NCBI RefSeq assembly: GCF_900111905.1
Contig: NZ_FOKM01000005.1
Location: 62,001-126,000, forward strand
Source of the DNA: Rhizobium sp. NFR07
GTDB taxonomy: Bacteria; Pseudomonadota; Alphaproteobacteria; Rhizobiales; Rhizobiaceae
Direction: 5' to 3'
Length of the DNA stretch: 64,000 nucleotides
How positions within the stretch are numbered: the first letter of the stretch is position 1; each line of letters begins with the position of its first letter. Of this stretch, positions 53,329 to 63,859 are shown one piece after another. The position numbers and the translations under genes are program-made. A model generated the notes under the pieces. It made no database searches. It worked only from the letters and a program-made list of their open reading frames with translations, and had not been told where the DNA came from.

Positions 53329-53970
53329 TCAGAGCTTCGGGGTCAGCATTTCGAACCGGTCGCGGATCGTCGAGCAGGTATCCCCGCCGAGCCGGGCGAT
53401 CGCATCGACGCCAGCCGGATCGACATGCAGGTTCTCGTCGACGATGCCCTCGCCATAATGGGCATAGACGATCTCACCCAGGATGATCTGTCGGGACTTG
53501 CCGAGTTCGAGCGTCACATGCCGTCGGCATTCGAAGGCCGCCGGTGCCTCGACGATGTAAGGAGAGGCGACCTTGATGCCAGCGGCGGCCGTCAGCCCCG
53601 CCTCATTCAATTCATCGACCCCGCGCGGATATTTCGCGCCGCAAACATGCATTGCCTCGGCAATCGCGAAGGACACGATATTGACCGTGAACACCTCAGT
53701 CATGCGGATATTGTGGCCGGTATCCTTGAAAGACATGTCGGCATTGTTTTCAACACCGATCGCCAGGATCGGCGGATCGGCCGACAGGCAGTTGAAGAAG
53801 CTGAACGGTGCCGCGTTGATCCGTCCGTGCTCATCCACTGTTGTTACGAGCGCGATTGGCCGCGGAATGATCGTGCCGATCATCAGCTTATAGCGTTCTC
53901 GCGCCGTAAGCGCGGTGAAGTCGAATTGCTTGCGTTCCCCTGCGACGGTGTGACTGGCATCCATCGTCAT
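53329..53970 (-). CDS. Flavin reductase-like FMN-binding protein
   Basis: The 213-aa protein has the flavin-reductase split-barrel signature: MIGTIIPRPIALVTTVD, then INAAPFSFFNCLSADPPILAIG and NIRMTEVFTVNIVS. Such proteins supply reduced flavin to a monooxygenase or act alone. AAAGGA precedes the ATG. It is downstream of the enolase-superfamily gene on the same strand; no oxygenase partner lies nearby. Confidence 0.88.
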   Translation of the reverse strand: MTMDASHTVAGERKQFDFTALTARERYKLMIGTIIPRPIALVTTVDEHGRINAAPFSFFNCLSADPPILAIGVENNADMSFKDTGHNIRMTEVFTVNIVSFAIAEAMHVCGAKYPRGVDELNEAGLTAAAGIKVASPYIVEAPAAFECRRHVTLELGKSRQIILGEIVYAHYGEGIVDENLHVDPAGVDAIARLGGDTCSTIRDRFEMLTPKL

Positions 53971-54107
53971 TCATTCCTTTTTCTGCAGAATGCGGCAGCC
54001 AGCCTCCTCCCCTCTCGCTGGTGCGGACATTCCCCGACTCGGGCCTCTCCTCCTGCTCGGTAGACTTGCGATCTGCGCGTCGTTCGTCAATCGGTGGGAT
54101 AGGCGGA

Positions 54108-55232
54108 TCAACCGATCCGTGTCGCCTTCAATCGCTCCTCGTCGAGAACGATGCCGAGGCCGGGCGCCTCGCCCAACTCCAGCCAGCCGTTGCTGTGCTT
54201 CAGGGGCGACATCATCGGATAGTCGCGCCGCGCCTCGCTCCATTCAGGATTATCGTAGGGGTATTCGAGGAAGGGCGCGTCACCGACACCGGCAGTCAGA
54301 TGCGCATTGGCCAGCACGCCGATGCCGTTGGTCCAGCTATGAGGGGTAAACGTCACACCGGCCTCGCGTGCCTGGTAGACGAGCCGTCGGCAGCCCGTAA
54401 TGCCGCCGACCAACGCCACGTCCGGCTGGATGACGTCGAAGGCGCGTTCCTCGATAATGTCGCGGAATTCGTAGAGTTCGCGGGTCATCTCGCCACCGGC
54501 GATCCTGACCGAGGTGGCCTCCTTCAAGGCCTTCATGCCCTTGCGGTCCGAGCGGAACAGCGGCTCCTCCATCCAGTAGATATCAAGCTTTTCCAGCTCC
54601 TTCGCCACCGCCAGCGCATCCTTGAAGGTCCAGGGCAGCGTCGTGTCCCAGGGCATTCGCCAGCCCTGGTTACAGTCGACCATCAGCTCCAGCTTGGTCC
54701 CGACACGCGCGCGGATCGCCTCCAGCGCCTTTACGTCATCACGCCACCCCGACCGGCCTCCGGCAGAGGATGAGAAGCGCACCTTCATCGCCGGAAACCC
54801 TTCCTCGATATAGCGCTCCGCCTGATCGGCCATGGCGGCGGGATCGCGCAGCACGCCGGAGGAGGCGTAGAGCCGGACCCTGTCCGACCGCCCGCCCAGC
54901 ATCCTCCAGATCGGCTCGCCGGACACCTTTCCGGCCAGATCCCAGAGCGCCAGATCCATCGGCCAGCAGCGGCCATAGTGGAAATTGATATGCGACAGCA
55001 CTTCGTAATGCCGTTCCAGATGCCGCGGATCCTCGCCGATGAACAGGTCCTCGTGCCCCTCGAACCCCTTCATAAGGTCGCCTGAACCGATCCCTTCCCG
55101 CCCCTCGTCATCCCTCACCCGTACGATGGTTGCATCGAACTGCTTGCGCGGCCGCCCGTCCCAGCTTGCCTTGAACGGCGGATCGAGAGGGAGACGATGG
55201 TGGGTGATCTCGATGGATGCGATGCGGCTCAT
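54108..55232 (-). CDS. Enolase-superfamily dehydratase (mandelate racemase/muconate lactonizing type)
   Basis: The 374-aa protein shows the MR-subgroup active site: Lys150 in AMKVRF (Lys-x-Arg, not the usual Lys-x-Lys), metal ligands Asp186 (VDCNQGW), Glu222 (MEEP) and Glu248 (GGE), and the His-Asp dyad Asp271 (QPDVALVGG) and His298 (PHSW). It probably dehydrates a sugar acid or hydroxy acid. The adjacent ALDH and alcohol dehydrogenase suggest a degradation pathway; substrate unknown. Confidence 0.88.
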   Translation of the reverse strand: MSRIASIEITHHRLPLDPPFKASWDGRPRKQFDATIVRVRDDEGREGIGSGDLMKGFEGHEDLFIGEDPRHLERHYEVLSHINFHYGRCWPMDLALWDLAGKVSGEPIWRMLGGRSDRVRLYASSGVLRDPAAMADQAERYIEEGFPAMKVRFSSSAGGRSGWRDDVKALEAIRARVGTKLELMVDCNQGWRMPWDTTLPWTFKDALAVAKELEKLDIYWMEEPLFRSDRKGMKALKEATSVRIAGGEMTRELYEFRDIIEERAFDVIQPDVALVGGITGCRRLVYQAREAGVTFTPHSWTNGIGVLANAHLTAGVGDAPFLEYPYDNPEWSEARRDYPMMSPLKHSNGWLELGEAPGLGIVLDEERLKATRIG

Positions 55233-55288
55233 TCTGTCTCTTCCCTCATTTATCTTCGGCCTGCGCCTTATCCAGTCTTTGGCAAATG

Positions 55289-55416
55289 CCCCTCATCCGC
55301 CTGCCGGCACCTTCTCCCCGTTTTGACGGGGAGAAGGACACAAGGCGCACTTTCCTCGCCCAGATCGTGGCACGTCCCCTCTCCCCGCTTGCGGGGAGAG
55401 GGCTAGGGTGAGGGGC
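55289..55416. repeat. Palindromic intergenic repeat with two hairpins
   Basis: Outer arms GCCCCTCAT/GTGAGGGGC enclose two perfect hairpins, CCTTCTCCCCG/CGGGGAGAAGG (55310-55337) and CCCTCTCCCCGC/GCGGGGAGAGGG (55377-55402). It lies between the dehydratase and aldehyde dehydrogenase genes and is of a repeat type frequent in rhizobial genomes, from memory. Confidence 0.7.
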
Positions 55417-55438
55417 AAGCCTTCAACACCTGGAAAGC

Positions 55439-56938
55439 CTACCCGAACTGCTGCCAGATCGTCTTGTAGTCGCAATATTTGTCGATCGCATGCACCGAGC
55501 GATCACGACCGAAGCCGGATTGCTTGAACCCGCCGAACGGTGTGGCGAAGTTCGACATGTCATAGGTGTTGATCCACACCGTACCCGCATGGATCGCCTC
55601 GGAGAAGCGGTGCGCGCGGTCCATGTCCCTGGTGAAGACTGCGCCTGCGAGCCCATAGATCGTGTCGTTCGCGAGCCGCAGCGCCTCTTCCTCCGTATCG
55701 AAGGGAATGGCTGCCAGGACCGGTCCGAAGATTTCCTGCCGCGCGAGGCTCATGTCGTTGGTCATGTCGACGAAGACGCCGGGCGAGATGTAGTAGCCGC
55801 CCGTCTCGCTCATCACCTGCTGGGCCCCGAAGGCCCGCTTCGCGCCTTCCCTCTCACCTGCGGCGATCATGCCGAGCACCTTCGTCATATGCTGTTCTTC
55901 GATCAACGCACCGATCTGCGCCGATGGCTCGAAGGGATGGGCGAGAGCGATATCGCTCTTCGTCACCGCCTCGATCTTGGCGATCAATCTATCCTGCACC
56001 GAGCGATGCACGAGAAGCCTTGTCGAAGCGTGGCAGGTCTCACCGGAATTGTAGAAACATCCCCAGGCGGCGGCGGAGGCCGCAGCATCCAGATCGGCAT
56101 CCTCGAAGACGACGAGCGGCGACTTGCCGCCGAGTTCCAGCGCCACCCGCTTGACGTTGGATTGCGCCGCATAGCCCATGATCAGCTTGCCGACTTCGGT
56201 CGAGCCGGTAAAGGCGATCATGTCGACATCCATATGCAGCGCCAGCGGCTTGCCGGCCTCCTCGCCGTAGCCAGTGACGACGTTGAGCACGCCTGCCGGA
56301 AGTCCGGCCTCGACCGCCAGCGCCGCCAGCCGGATCGCCGAAAGCGACGACTGTTCGGCCGGTTTCAGCACGACGGAATTGCCGGCGGCGATCGAAGGCC
56401 CGAGCTTCCACGCGTCGATGATCATCGGATAGTTCCACGGCGTGATCGCCCCGATGACCCCGAGCGGCACTTTGCGCACCAGTGCGCGGGCATTCGGTCC
56501 TGTCGGCGCGATCTCGTCATAGAGCTTGTCGATCATCTCGCCGTAGAACTGGATGCCGTCGGCGCATAGGCGGACGTCGACATTGAGCGAGGCCAGCACC
56601 GGCTTGCCGACATCGACCGTCTCCAGCATGGCGAGCTCTTCGCCATGGGCGCGGATCAACTCCGCCCATTTCAGCATGATCTTCTTCTTCTCGAGCGGAT
56701 CCTTCTTGCGCCAGACGCCGCTCTCGAAAGCAGCACGTGCCGAGGCGACGGCCGCATCGATATCCGCCTCCCCGCCGCGCGCCAGTTCGGCGCCCGGCCC
56801 GCCATCCATCGGACGGACACGGGTGAACGTCCCGCCGGACACCGCCGCGCGATACTCGCCACCGATAAAATTCCGCCCTTCGAGCTTGAGGGCAGACAGC
56901 GCATTTTCCCAGTAGTCGCGTGTATAGGTCTTGGTCAT
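55439..56938 (-). CDS. NAD(P)-dependent aldehyde dehydrogenase
   Basis: The 499-aa ALDH has the catalytic cysteine in FYNSGETCHAST, the general base in ALELGGKSP, and cofactor loop VVTGYGEEAGKPL and FTGSTEVGKLI. The sequence resembles gamma-glutamyl-aminobutyraldehyde or betaine-aldehyde type enzymes, but specificity is not clear. It is between the enolase-family and alcohol dehydrogenase genes on the same strand, so likely oxidises an aldehyde intermediate of one pathway. Confidence 0.92.
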   Translation of the reverse strand: MTKTYTRDYWENALSALKLEGRNFIGGEYRAAVSGGTFTRVRPMDGGPGAELARGGEADIDAAVASARAAFESGVWRKKDPLEKKKIMLKWAELIRAHGEELAMLETVDVGKPVLASLNVDVRLCADGIQFYGEMIDKLYDEIAPTGPNARALVRKVPLGVIGAITPWNYPMIIDAWKLGPSIAAGNSVVLKPAEQSSLSAIRLAALAVEAGLPAGVLNVVTGYGEEAGKPLALHMDVDMIAFTGSTEVGKLIMGYAAQSNVKRVALELGGKSPLVVFEDADLDAAASAAAWGCFYNSGETCHASTRLLVHRSVQDRLIAKIEAVTKSDIALAHPFEPSAQIGALIEEQHMTKVLGMIAAGEREGAKRAFGAQQVMSETGGYYISPGVFVDMTNDMSLARQEIFGPVLAAIPFDTEEEALRLANDTIYGLAGAVFTRDMDRAHRFSEAIHAGTVWINTYDMSNFATPFGGFKQSGFGRDRSVHAIDKYCDYKTIWQQFG

Positions 56939-57024
56939 GAGAGCAGCCCCCTCGTCAGAATGTTATGGAGCGACATGGATCCCAAAGATCGCAGAAGCTA
57001 TGCCCCTTCGGTCTACCGGGCGAG

Positions 57025-58209
57025 CTAGGCATCATCCGTCTCTAAAACCGGTTGCGGCTTTGCGGACGATACGGTGGGCAGCGACATGATCGCGGCCGCA
57101 AAAGCATCGATATCGGTGTCCGAGATCTCGCGAATGGTCGAGCGGCGCATCGGCTGATTTTCCGGCGCGCGCATTTCCGCGGCGAGGTCTTTGGCGGAGA
57201 AGGCGTCGAATGCGTCCGGCAGCGCACGAACGATCTCGCAACGGTCCATCAGATCCGAAACGAAGCCCGGCAGGGCCGCCGCATCGGCAAGCCCGATCGC
57301 GCGGGCCGCATCGTTGAGATCGGCCGTATCGGCATCGACTAGCCAGCCCAGCGTCGCCTCGAAACCGAGTGCCGTGGCAAGCCCGTGATGGATAGGCGCG
57401 AGCCCCGCCAGCGCATGGCTGATATTGTGGGCGATGGCCGTGCCGCAATTGTCGATGGCGATACCGGCGTAACAAGAGCCGAGCAGCACCTTGCCGCGCG
57501 CTTCCAGGTTGCCCGGCGCCTTGACGGCGGCTTCCAGCGAACCTGCTACGAGACGCATCGCCTCATGGGCATAAAGTTTTGCGCCTGAATGGGCATTGCG
57601 GTTGGTGCAGGCCTCGAAGGCGTGGATGAAGGCATCCATTCCACACCACGCGGTCAGATGCGGCGGCAGGGAAATCGTCAGCTCGGGATCGAGCAGCACC
57701 AGATCGGCCTTGGTCTCGGCGCCCCAGATCCACAGCTTCTTGCCTTCCGGCCCGGCAAAGATGTTGGTGGCGGAGGTCTCCGATCCGGTTCCTGCGGTCG
57801 TCGGCACCATGATCTTCTTCAGCGGGTTCTTCGGCAGGGGGTTGGCCGCCAGCGCGTAATGCATGGGATCCTCCCCGGAAGCGGCACAGCAGGCCGCGAC
57901 CTTGGCGATGTCGAGCGCCGACCCGCCGCCGATACCGACCACGACATCGGCGCCTTCAGCCATCTCGCTCGCCGCCCGCAGATGCGCAAGCTTCGGCTCG
58001 CCGGAGAAATCCGAATAGAGGCGCGGCTCGATGCCTGCCGCAGCCAGCTCTCCGGCAAGGCTCTTGGCAAGGCCGGTCGATGCCAGAAAACCGTCCATGA
58101 CGATCAGGGCCGCCCGCGCGCCCGCGAAGCTTTGGACGACACCAGCCAGTTCGTGGAACAGGCCCGATCCGAAGCGAATGTCGGGGATGAAGGAGGTAGA
58201 GAACTGCAT
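57025..58209 (-). CDS. Iron-containing (type III) alcohol dehydrogenase
   Basis: The 394-aa protein has the Fe-ADH NAD motif GIGGGSALDIAKVAA, MVPTTAGTGSETSATNIF, and the metal-binding histidine helices (THNISHALAGLAPIHHGLATA). The usual motif LTAWCGMDAFIHAFEAC is present. I start at MQFSTSFIPDIRFG; a GTG 15 bases upstream (58224) is also possible, as neither has a clear ribosome site. It diverges from the LysR gene. Substrate unknown. Confidence 0.9.
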   Translation of the reverse strand: MQFSTSFIPDIRFGSGLFHELAGVVQSFAGARAALIVMDGFLASTGLAKSLAGELAAAGIEPRLYSDFSGEPKLAHLRAASEMAEGADVVVGIGGGSALDIAKVAACCAASGEDPMHYALAANPLPKNPLKKIMVPTTAGTGSETSATNIFAGPEGKKLWIWGAETKADLVLLDPELTISLPPHLTAWCGMDAFIHAFEACTNRNAHSGAKLYAHEAMRLVAGSLEAAVKAPGNLEARGKVLLGSCYAGIAIDNCGTAIAHNISHALAGLAPIHHGLATALGFEATLGWLVDADTADLNDAARAIGLADAAALPGFVSDLMDRCEIVRALPDAFDAFSAKDLAAEMRAPENQPMRRSTIREISDTDIDAFAAAIMSLPTVSSAKPQPVLETDDA

Positions 58210-58319
58210 GATGACCGCCGACACAGTGGAATGACGCGCGCACTCTGCATCACAATGTCAGCTCTTCAAATCCATCGAAATATCGGGTTAGTTGATGATC
58301 TGAGATCATGGAGAGGTCT

Positions 58320-59216
58320 ATGCTGGATCGCATACCCCTGGAAGCATTCCGCGTCTTCGATGCGGCCTGCCGCTACATGAACTTTTCCCGCGCCGGCCGC
58401 GAGCTGCATATCACCCAAGCGGCTGTCAGCCGCCGCATCCAGGGCCTCGAGGAACAGCTCGGCACAAAGCTCTTCACCCGCCGCGGCCGCAATCTGGCGC
58501 TCACGCCGGAGGGTGATCGTCTGGCCCAGCGCGTCCGGGCCACGCTCGACTACCTGGAGGAAAGCCTCGAACCCTTCCGCGGCGAAGGGCGCGAGACGAT
58601 CTCGATCGCGGCCAGCGGTTCCGTCTCGCATCTGTGGCTCGCCAAGCAGCTGAAGGATTTCGACAATGAAAGCCCTTCGGTCTCGGTGCGACTGCTGACG
58701 ACCGATGCGCCTTCGGAACTCGCGTCCGAAGCCAACGACCTCGTGATCCTCTACTCAACCGGCGAGCATCCGCGCTGGAATCTGACCCTGCTGATGAAAG
58801 AAGAGCTTGTGCCCGTGGCCTCCCCGGGTTTCATCGAGAGACACCGGATCGACCCCGCCGCTGTCGCCCCGCACGAAATCGCCGGCCTCGACCTGATCGA
58901 CTATGAGCGCTTCAACGCCCACTGGATCTCGTTTCGCCAGTGGTTCGCGCGGCTGCCCGATCCACCCAAGGCGCGCATCACGCCCCGCCTTTCCTTCTCC
59001 ACTTATTCGCTGGCGGTCGATGCGGCGCTTCGCGGCGAAGGGGTAACGCTCGGCAGTGTCGGCCTGATCGCAGATGAGCTGGCCTCCGGCGCATTGGTCG
59101 AACTCGGATCCCGGCGGCTGGAGACCGGTTACGGTTACCATCTCGGCATGCCGCGCTATCGCTCGCTGACACCGGGTGCAGCGCGGCTGCATCAGCATCT
59201 GCTTGCTGGGATTTGA
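58320..59216 (+). CDS. LysR-family regulator (GcvA-like)
   Basis: The 298-aa regulator has a winged helix (LEAFRVFDAACRYMNFSRAGRELHITQAAVSRRIQGLEE) and a LysR substrate-binding domain of the GcvA/AmpR subgroup. I start at MLDRIPLEAF with GAGAGG in front rather than at the ATG at 58308. Its divergent placement next to the Fe-ADH makes it the likely regulator of the ADH-ALDH-dehydratase-flavin reductase cluster. Confidence 0.88.
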   Translation: MLDRIPLEAFRVFDAACRYMNFSRAGRELHITQAAVSRRIQGLEEQLGTKLFTRRGRNLALTPEGDRLAQRVRATLDYLEESLEPFRGEGRETISIAASGSVSHLWLAKQLKDFDNESPSVSVRLLTTDAPSELASEANDLVILYSTGEHPRWNLTLLMKEELVPVASPGFIERHRIDPAAVAPHEIAGLDLIDYERFNAHWISFRQWFARLPDPPKARITPRLSFSTYSLAVDAALRGEGVTLGSVGLIADELASGALVELGSRRLETGYGYHLGMPRYRSLTPGAARLHQHLLAGI

Positions 59217-59264
59217 GACCCGGCAGATCGCATGCATTTGGGCAAAGGTAGCGCCTCCTTCTCC

Positions 59265-59351
59265 CGTCATGCTCGGGCTTGTCCCGAGCATCTACTACCG
59301 TTCCGCTTTTCTCGACGTGGTTGGATCCTCGGGACAAGCCCGAGGATGACG
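59265..59351. repeat. Palindromic intergenic repeat (RIME-like) before atpC
   Basis: The arms CGTCATGCTCGGGCTTGTCC and GGACAAGCCCGAGGATGACG form an inverted repeat with few mismatches; each arm is also a hairpin in its own right (GCTCGGG-CTTG-TCCCGAGC). It lies between the LysR stop and the atpC terminator. Confidence 0.65.
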
Positions 59352-59369
59352 ACCAGCCTCTGGAAACGC

Positions 59370-59395
59370 AAAAGGCGGCCCACAAGGACCGCCTC
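59370..59395 (-). terminator. Intrinsic terminator of the atp operon
   Basis: On the minus strand GAGGCGGTCC-TTGT-GGGCCGCCTTTTGCG forms a 9-bp stem with one mismatch and a T4 run, 23 bases after the atpC stop. Confidence 0.7.
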
Positions 59396-59417
59396 GATAA
59401 ATGCGATGTCGAGCGAA

Positions 59418-59825
59418 TTAAGCCGCGACAACGACACCGTTGAGATGCGTCAGCTCGGCGAGGAACTGTTCGAGCTTTGTCTTGTGCTCGTCGCTCGTTG
59501 CCTTGCCGATGTCGGCCTGCGTGGTTTCGATCCGATGCTGCAGCGTCTCGCGGGTCAGCTCGGCAGCCGGAACGGCGGATTCCGCCAGCAGCGTGCAGCT
59601 GTCCGGCAGGATGTCGGCAAAACCGCCGAACACGACGTATTTGTTGACCTGGCCGGAAGCGAGCTTCACGGAAACCACGCCCGGCTTGATGGTCGTCATC
59701 GTCGGCGCGTGGTTGACCAGCACCGTCATTTCGCCAAGCGTCGCCGGGATCACCACTTCGGAGACCTTCTCCGAAACGAGCAGGCGCTCGGGCGAAACCA
59801 GTTCAAAGTTGAAAGCGTCGGCCAT
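59418..59825 (-). CDS. atpC: ATP synthase F1 subunit epsilon
   Basis: The 135-aa protein has the epsilon beta-sandwich (FNFELVSPERLLVSEKVSEVVIPATLGEMTVLVNHAP) and a C-terminal helical hairpin (DIGKATSDEHKTKLEQFLAEL). It sits in the central stalk and regulates the motor. The gene is the last of atpHAGDC; atpD precedes it by 130 bases that contain a very stable hairpin. Confidence 0.96.
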   Translation of the reverse strand: MADAFNFELVSPERLLVSEKVSEVVIPATLGEMTVLVNHAPTMTTIKPGVVSVKLASGQVNKYVVFGGFADILPDSCTLLAESAVPAAELTRETLQHRIETTQADIGKATSDEHKTKLEQFLAELTHLNGVVVAA

Positions 59826-59916
59826 GATGGTCCACTTCCTATGGCAGATCCTGCAAGGCGCCTGATGGGCTCGGCATGCGGGACTGCGTGAAAATTCGAA
59901 TTCTTACGGAGTGACA

Positions 59917-59940
59917 GGCGCGCCGGTTTCCCGACGCGCC
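59917..59940 (-). other. Stable GAAA-tetraloop hairpin between atpD and atpC
   Basis: On the minus strand GGCGCGTCGG and CCGGCGCGCC flank GAAA, a 10-bp stem with one T-G pair and a GNRA-type loop. It lies 16 bases after the atpD stop. It could stabilise the mRNA or tune the amount of epsilon relative to beta. Confidence 0.5.
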
Positions 59941-59955
59941 GTCTCAAGCTTGTAA

Positions 59956-61404
<1,449 letters not shown>

Positions 61405-61409
61405 TTACC

Positions 61410-62297
61410 TCAGAGCGCTTCCGCGCCCGAAATGATTTCGATGAGTTCCTTCGTGATCTGCGCCTGACGCTGGCGGTTGTAGGAAAGCGTCAGTTTGTTG
61501 ATCATGTCGCCGGCATTGCGCGTTGCGTTGTCCATTGCGGACATCTGCGCACCGTAGAAGGAAGCGTTGTTTTCGAGCAGCGCCCGGAAGATCTGCACTG
61601 CGATGTTCTTCGGCAGCAGGTCCTCGAGGATTTCCTCTTCGCTCGGCTCGTATTCGTAGAGCGCTGCCGAACCGGTTGCCGGTTCGCCTGCGTCCTTCGT
61701 TTCGAACTTTGCAGGAATGATCTGCTGTGCGGTCGGGACCTGCGAGATCACCGACTGGAAGCGCGAGAAGAACAGCGTGGCGACGTCGAATTCGCCGGCG
61801 TTGAACATCTCAAGCACCTTGTGTGCGACTTCGTCAGCCTGGACGAAACCAAGCTGCTTCACTTCGCGGAAGGTGATGTAGTGGACGATATTGTCCTTGA
61901 ACGAACGGCGCAGAACGTCGTTGCCCTTGCGGCCGACGGTCAGGATCTTGACCGTCTTGCCCTGGGCAAGAAGCTTCTGGGCGTGATCGCGGGCCAGACG
62001 GATGATCGAGGAGTTGAAGCCCCCCGCCAGACCGCGCTCGCCGGTAGCGACGACCAGGAGGTGAACCTGGTCCTTGCCGGTGCCGGAAAGCAGGATCGGC
62101 GCATCCGCATTGCCGGCATTGGCAGCAGCAAGGCTGCCCAATACCTTGTCCATCCGTTCTGCGTAAGGACGGGCGGCCTCGGCCGCTTCCTGCGCACGAC
62201 GCAGCTTCGCCGCGGCGACCATTTTCATCGCCTTGGTGATCTTCTGCGTCGCCTTGACGGAGGCGATCCGGTTTTTCAGATCCTTAAGTGAAGGCAT
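61410..62297 (-). CDS. atpG: ATP synthase F1 subunit gamma
   Basis: The 295-aa shaft subunit has N-terminal and C-terminal helices that form the coiled-coil ([74 protein letters not shown]). The alpha/beta domain [19 protein letters not shown] is conserved. It lies 32 bases after atpA. Confidence 0.97.
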   Translation of the reverse strand: MPSLKDLKNRIASVKATQKITKAMKMVAAAKLRRAQEAAEAARPYAERMDKVLGSLAAANAGNADAPILLSGTGKDQVHLLVVATGERGLAGGFNSSIIRLARDHAQKLLAQGKTVKILTVGRKGNDVLRRSFKDNIVHYITFREVKQLGFVQADEVAHKVLEMFNAGEFDVATLFFSRFQSVISQVPTAQQIIPAKFETKDAGEPATGSAALYEYEPSEEEILEDLLPKNIAVQIFRALLENNASFYGAQMSAMDNATRNAGDMINKLTLSYNRQRQAQITKELIEIISGAEAL

Positions 62298-62329
62298 CCG
62301 TTATCGGTCCTTGAGCTAGATCCGTACTT

Positions 62330-63859
62330 TTAGGCGAAAGACTTTGCGAAGGCGTCGAGAGCCGACTTCAGCTTTGCCTTCGTGTCGTCCGAGATCTGCT
62401 TTTCGGTGCGGATCGTATCGAGAACTGCCTTGCCTTCCGAGCGGAGGTAGGACAGCAGGCCCTGTTCGAACTTGCCGACGTCGGAAACCGCGACCTTGTC
62501 GAGGTAGCCGTTGACGCCTGCGAAGATCACCGCAACCTGCTCTTCCGTCTTCAGCGGCGAGAACTGCGGCTGCTTCAGGAGTTCCGTCAGGCGTGCACCG
62601 CGGTTGAGCAGGCGCTGCGTGGAGGCGTCGAGGTCGGAGCCGAACTGCGCGAAGGCAGCCATTTCGCGATACTGGGCAAGCTCGCCCTTGATCGAGCCGG
62701 CAACCTGCTTCATCGCCTTGACCTGCGCGGCCGAGCCGACGCGGGAAACCGACAGACCGACGTTAACGGCCGGACGGATGCCCTGGTAGAACAGGTCGGT
62801 TTCGAGGAAGATCTGGCCGTCGGTGATCGAGATCACGTTGGTCGGAATGAAGGCCGAAACGTCGTTACCCTGGGTTTCGATGACCGGCAGAGCCGTCAGC
62901 GAACCGGCGCCGCGCTCGTCGGAGAGCTTTGCGGCGCGCTCGAGGAGACGCGAGTGGAGGTAGAAGACGTCGCCCGGATAAGCTTCACGGCCCGGCGGGC
63001 GGCGCAGCAGGAGCGACATCTGACGGTAGGCGACGGCCTGCTTGGAAAGGTCGTCATAAGCGATCAGGGCGTGCTGGCCGTTGTCGCGGAAGTATTCGCC
63101 CATGGCGCAACCGGCGAACGGTGCGAGATACTGCATCGGAGCCGGGTCGGAAGCGGTCGCGGCAACGACGATCGAATACTGCAGTGCGCCGCGTTCTTCG
63201 AGAACCTTGACGAACTGGGCAACGGTCGAACGCTTCTGGCCGATAGCAACGTAGACGCAGAACAGCTTGTCGCCGTCCGGGCCGTTGTCGTGGATCGACT
63301 TCTGGTTCAGGAACGCGTCGAGAATGATGGCGGTCTTGCCGGTCTGGCGGTCGCCGATGACGAGCTCGCGCTGGCCGCGGCCAACCGGAATGAGGGCGTC
63401 GATGGCCTTGAGGCCGGTCGACATCGGCTCATGAACCGACTTGCGCGGGATGATGCCCGGAGCCTTGACGTCAACGCGCGAACGGCGGGTCGAGTTAATC
63501 GGGCCCTTGCCGTCGATCGGATTGCCGAGCGCGTCGACGACGCGGCCGAGCAGTTCCGGACCAACCGGAACGTCGACGATGGCGCCGGTCCGCTTGACGG
63601 TGTCGCCTTCCTTGATGTCACGGTCGGAGCCGAAGATGACGACGCCGACATTGTCGGATTCGAGGTTCAGCGCCATGCCGCGAATTCCGCCCGGGAATTC
63701 GACCATTTCGCCGGCCTGGACATTGTCGAGGCCGTAGACGCGAGCGATACCGTCGCCGACGGAAAGAACCTGGCCGACTTCCGAAACTTCAGCTTCCTGG
63801 CCGAAATTCTTGATCTGGTCCTTGAGAATTGCGGAAATTTCCGCTGCACGGATATCCAT
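62330..63859 (-). CDS. atpA: ATP synthase F1 subunit alpha
   Basis: The 509-aa subunit has Walker [10 protein letters not shown] and the family motifs [19 protein letters not shown] segment near residue 55 and [19 protein letters not shown]. Noncatalytic nucleotide-binding subunits alternate with beta in the F1 head. Its ATG shares one base with the atpH stop (TGATG), so the two genes are coupled. Confidence 0.98.
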   Translation of the reverse strand: MDIRAAEISAILKDQIKNFGQEAEVSEVGQVLSVGDGIARVYGLDNVQAGEMVEFPGGIRGMALNLESDNVGVVIFGSDRDIKEGDTVKRTGAIVDVPVGPELLGRVVDALGNPIDGKGPINSTRRSRVDVKAPGIIPRKSVHEPMSTGLKAIDALIPVGRGQRELVIGDRQTGKTAIILDAFLNQKSIHDNGPDGDKLFCVYVAIGQKRSTVAQFVKVLEERGALQYSIVVAATASDPAPMQYLAPFAGCAMGEYFRDNGQHALIAYDDLSKQAVAYRQMSLLLRRPPGREAYPGDVFYLHSRLLERAAKLSDERGAGSLTALPVIETQGNDVSAFIPTNVISITDGQIFLETDLFYQGIRPAVNVGLSVSRVGSAAQVKAMKQVAGSIKGELAQYREMAAFAQFGSDLDASTQRLLNRGARLTELLKQPQFSPLKTEEQVAVIFAGVNGYLDKVAVSDVGKFEQGLLSYLRSEGKAVLDTIRTEKQISDDTKAKLKSALDAFAKSFA

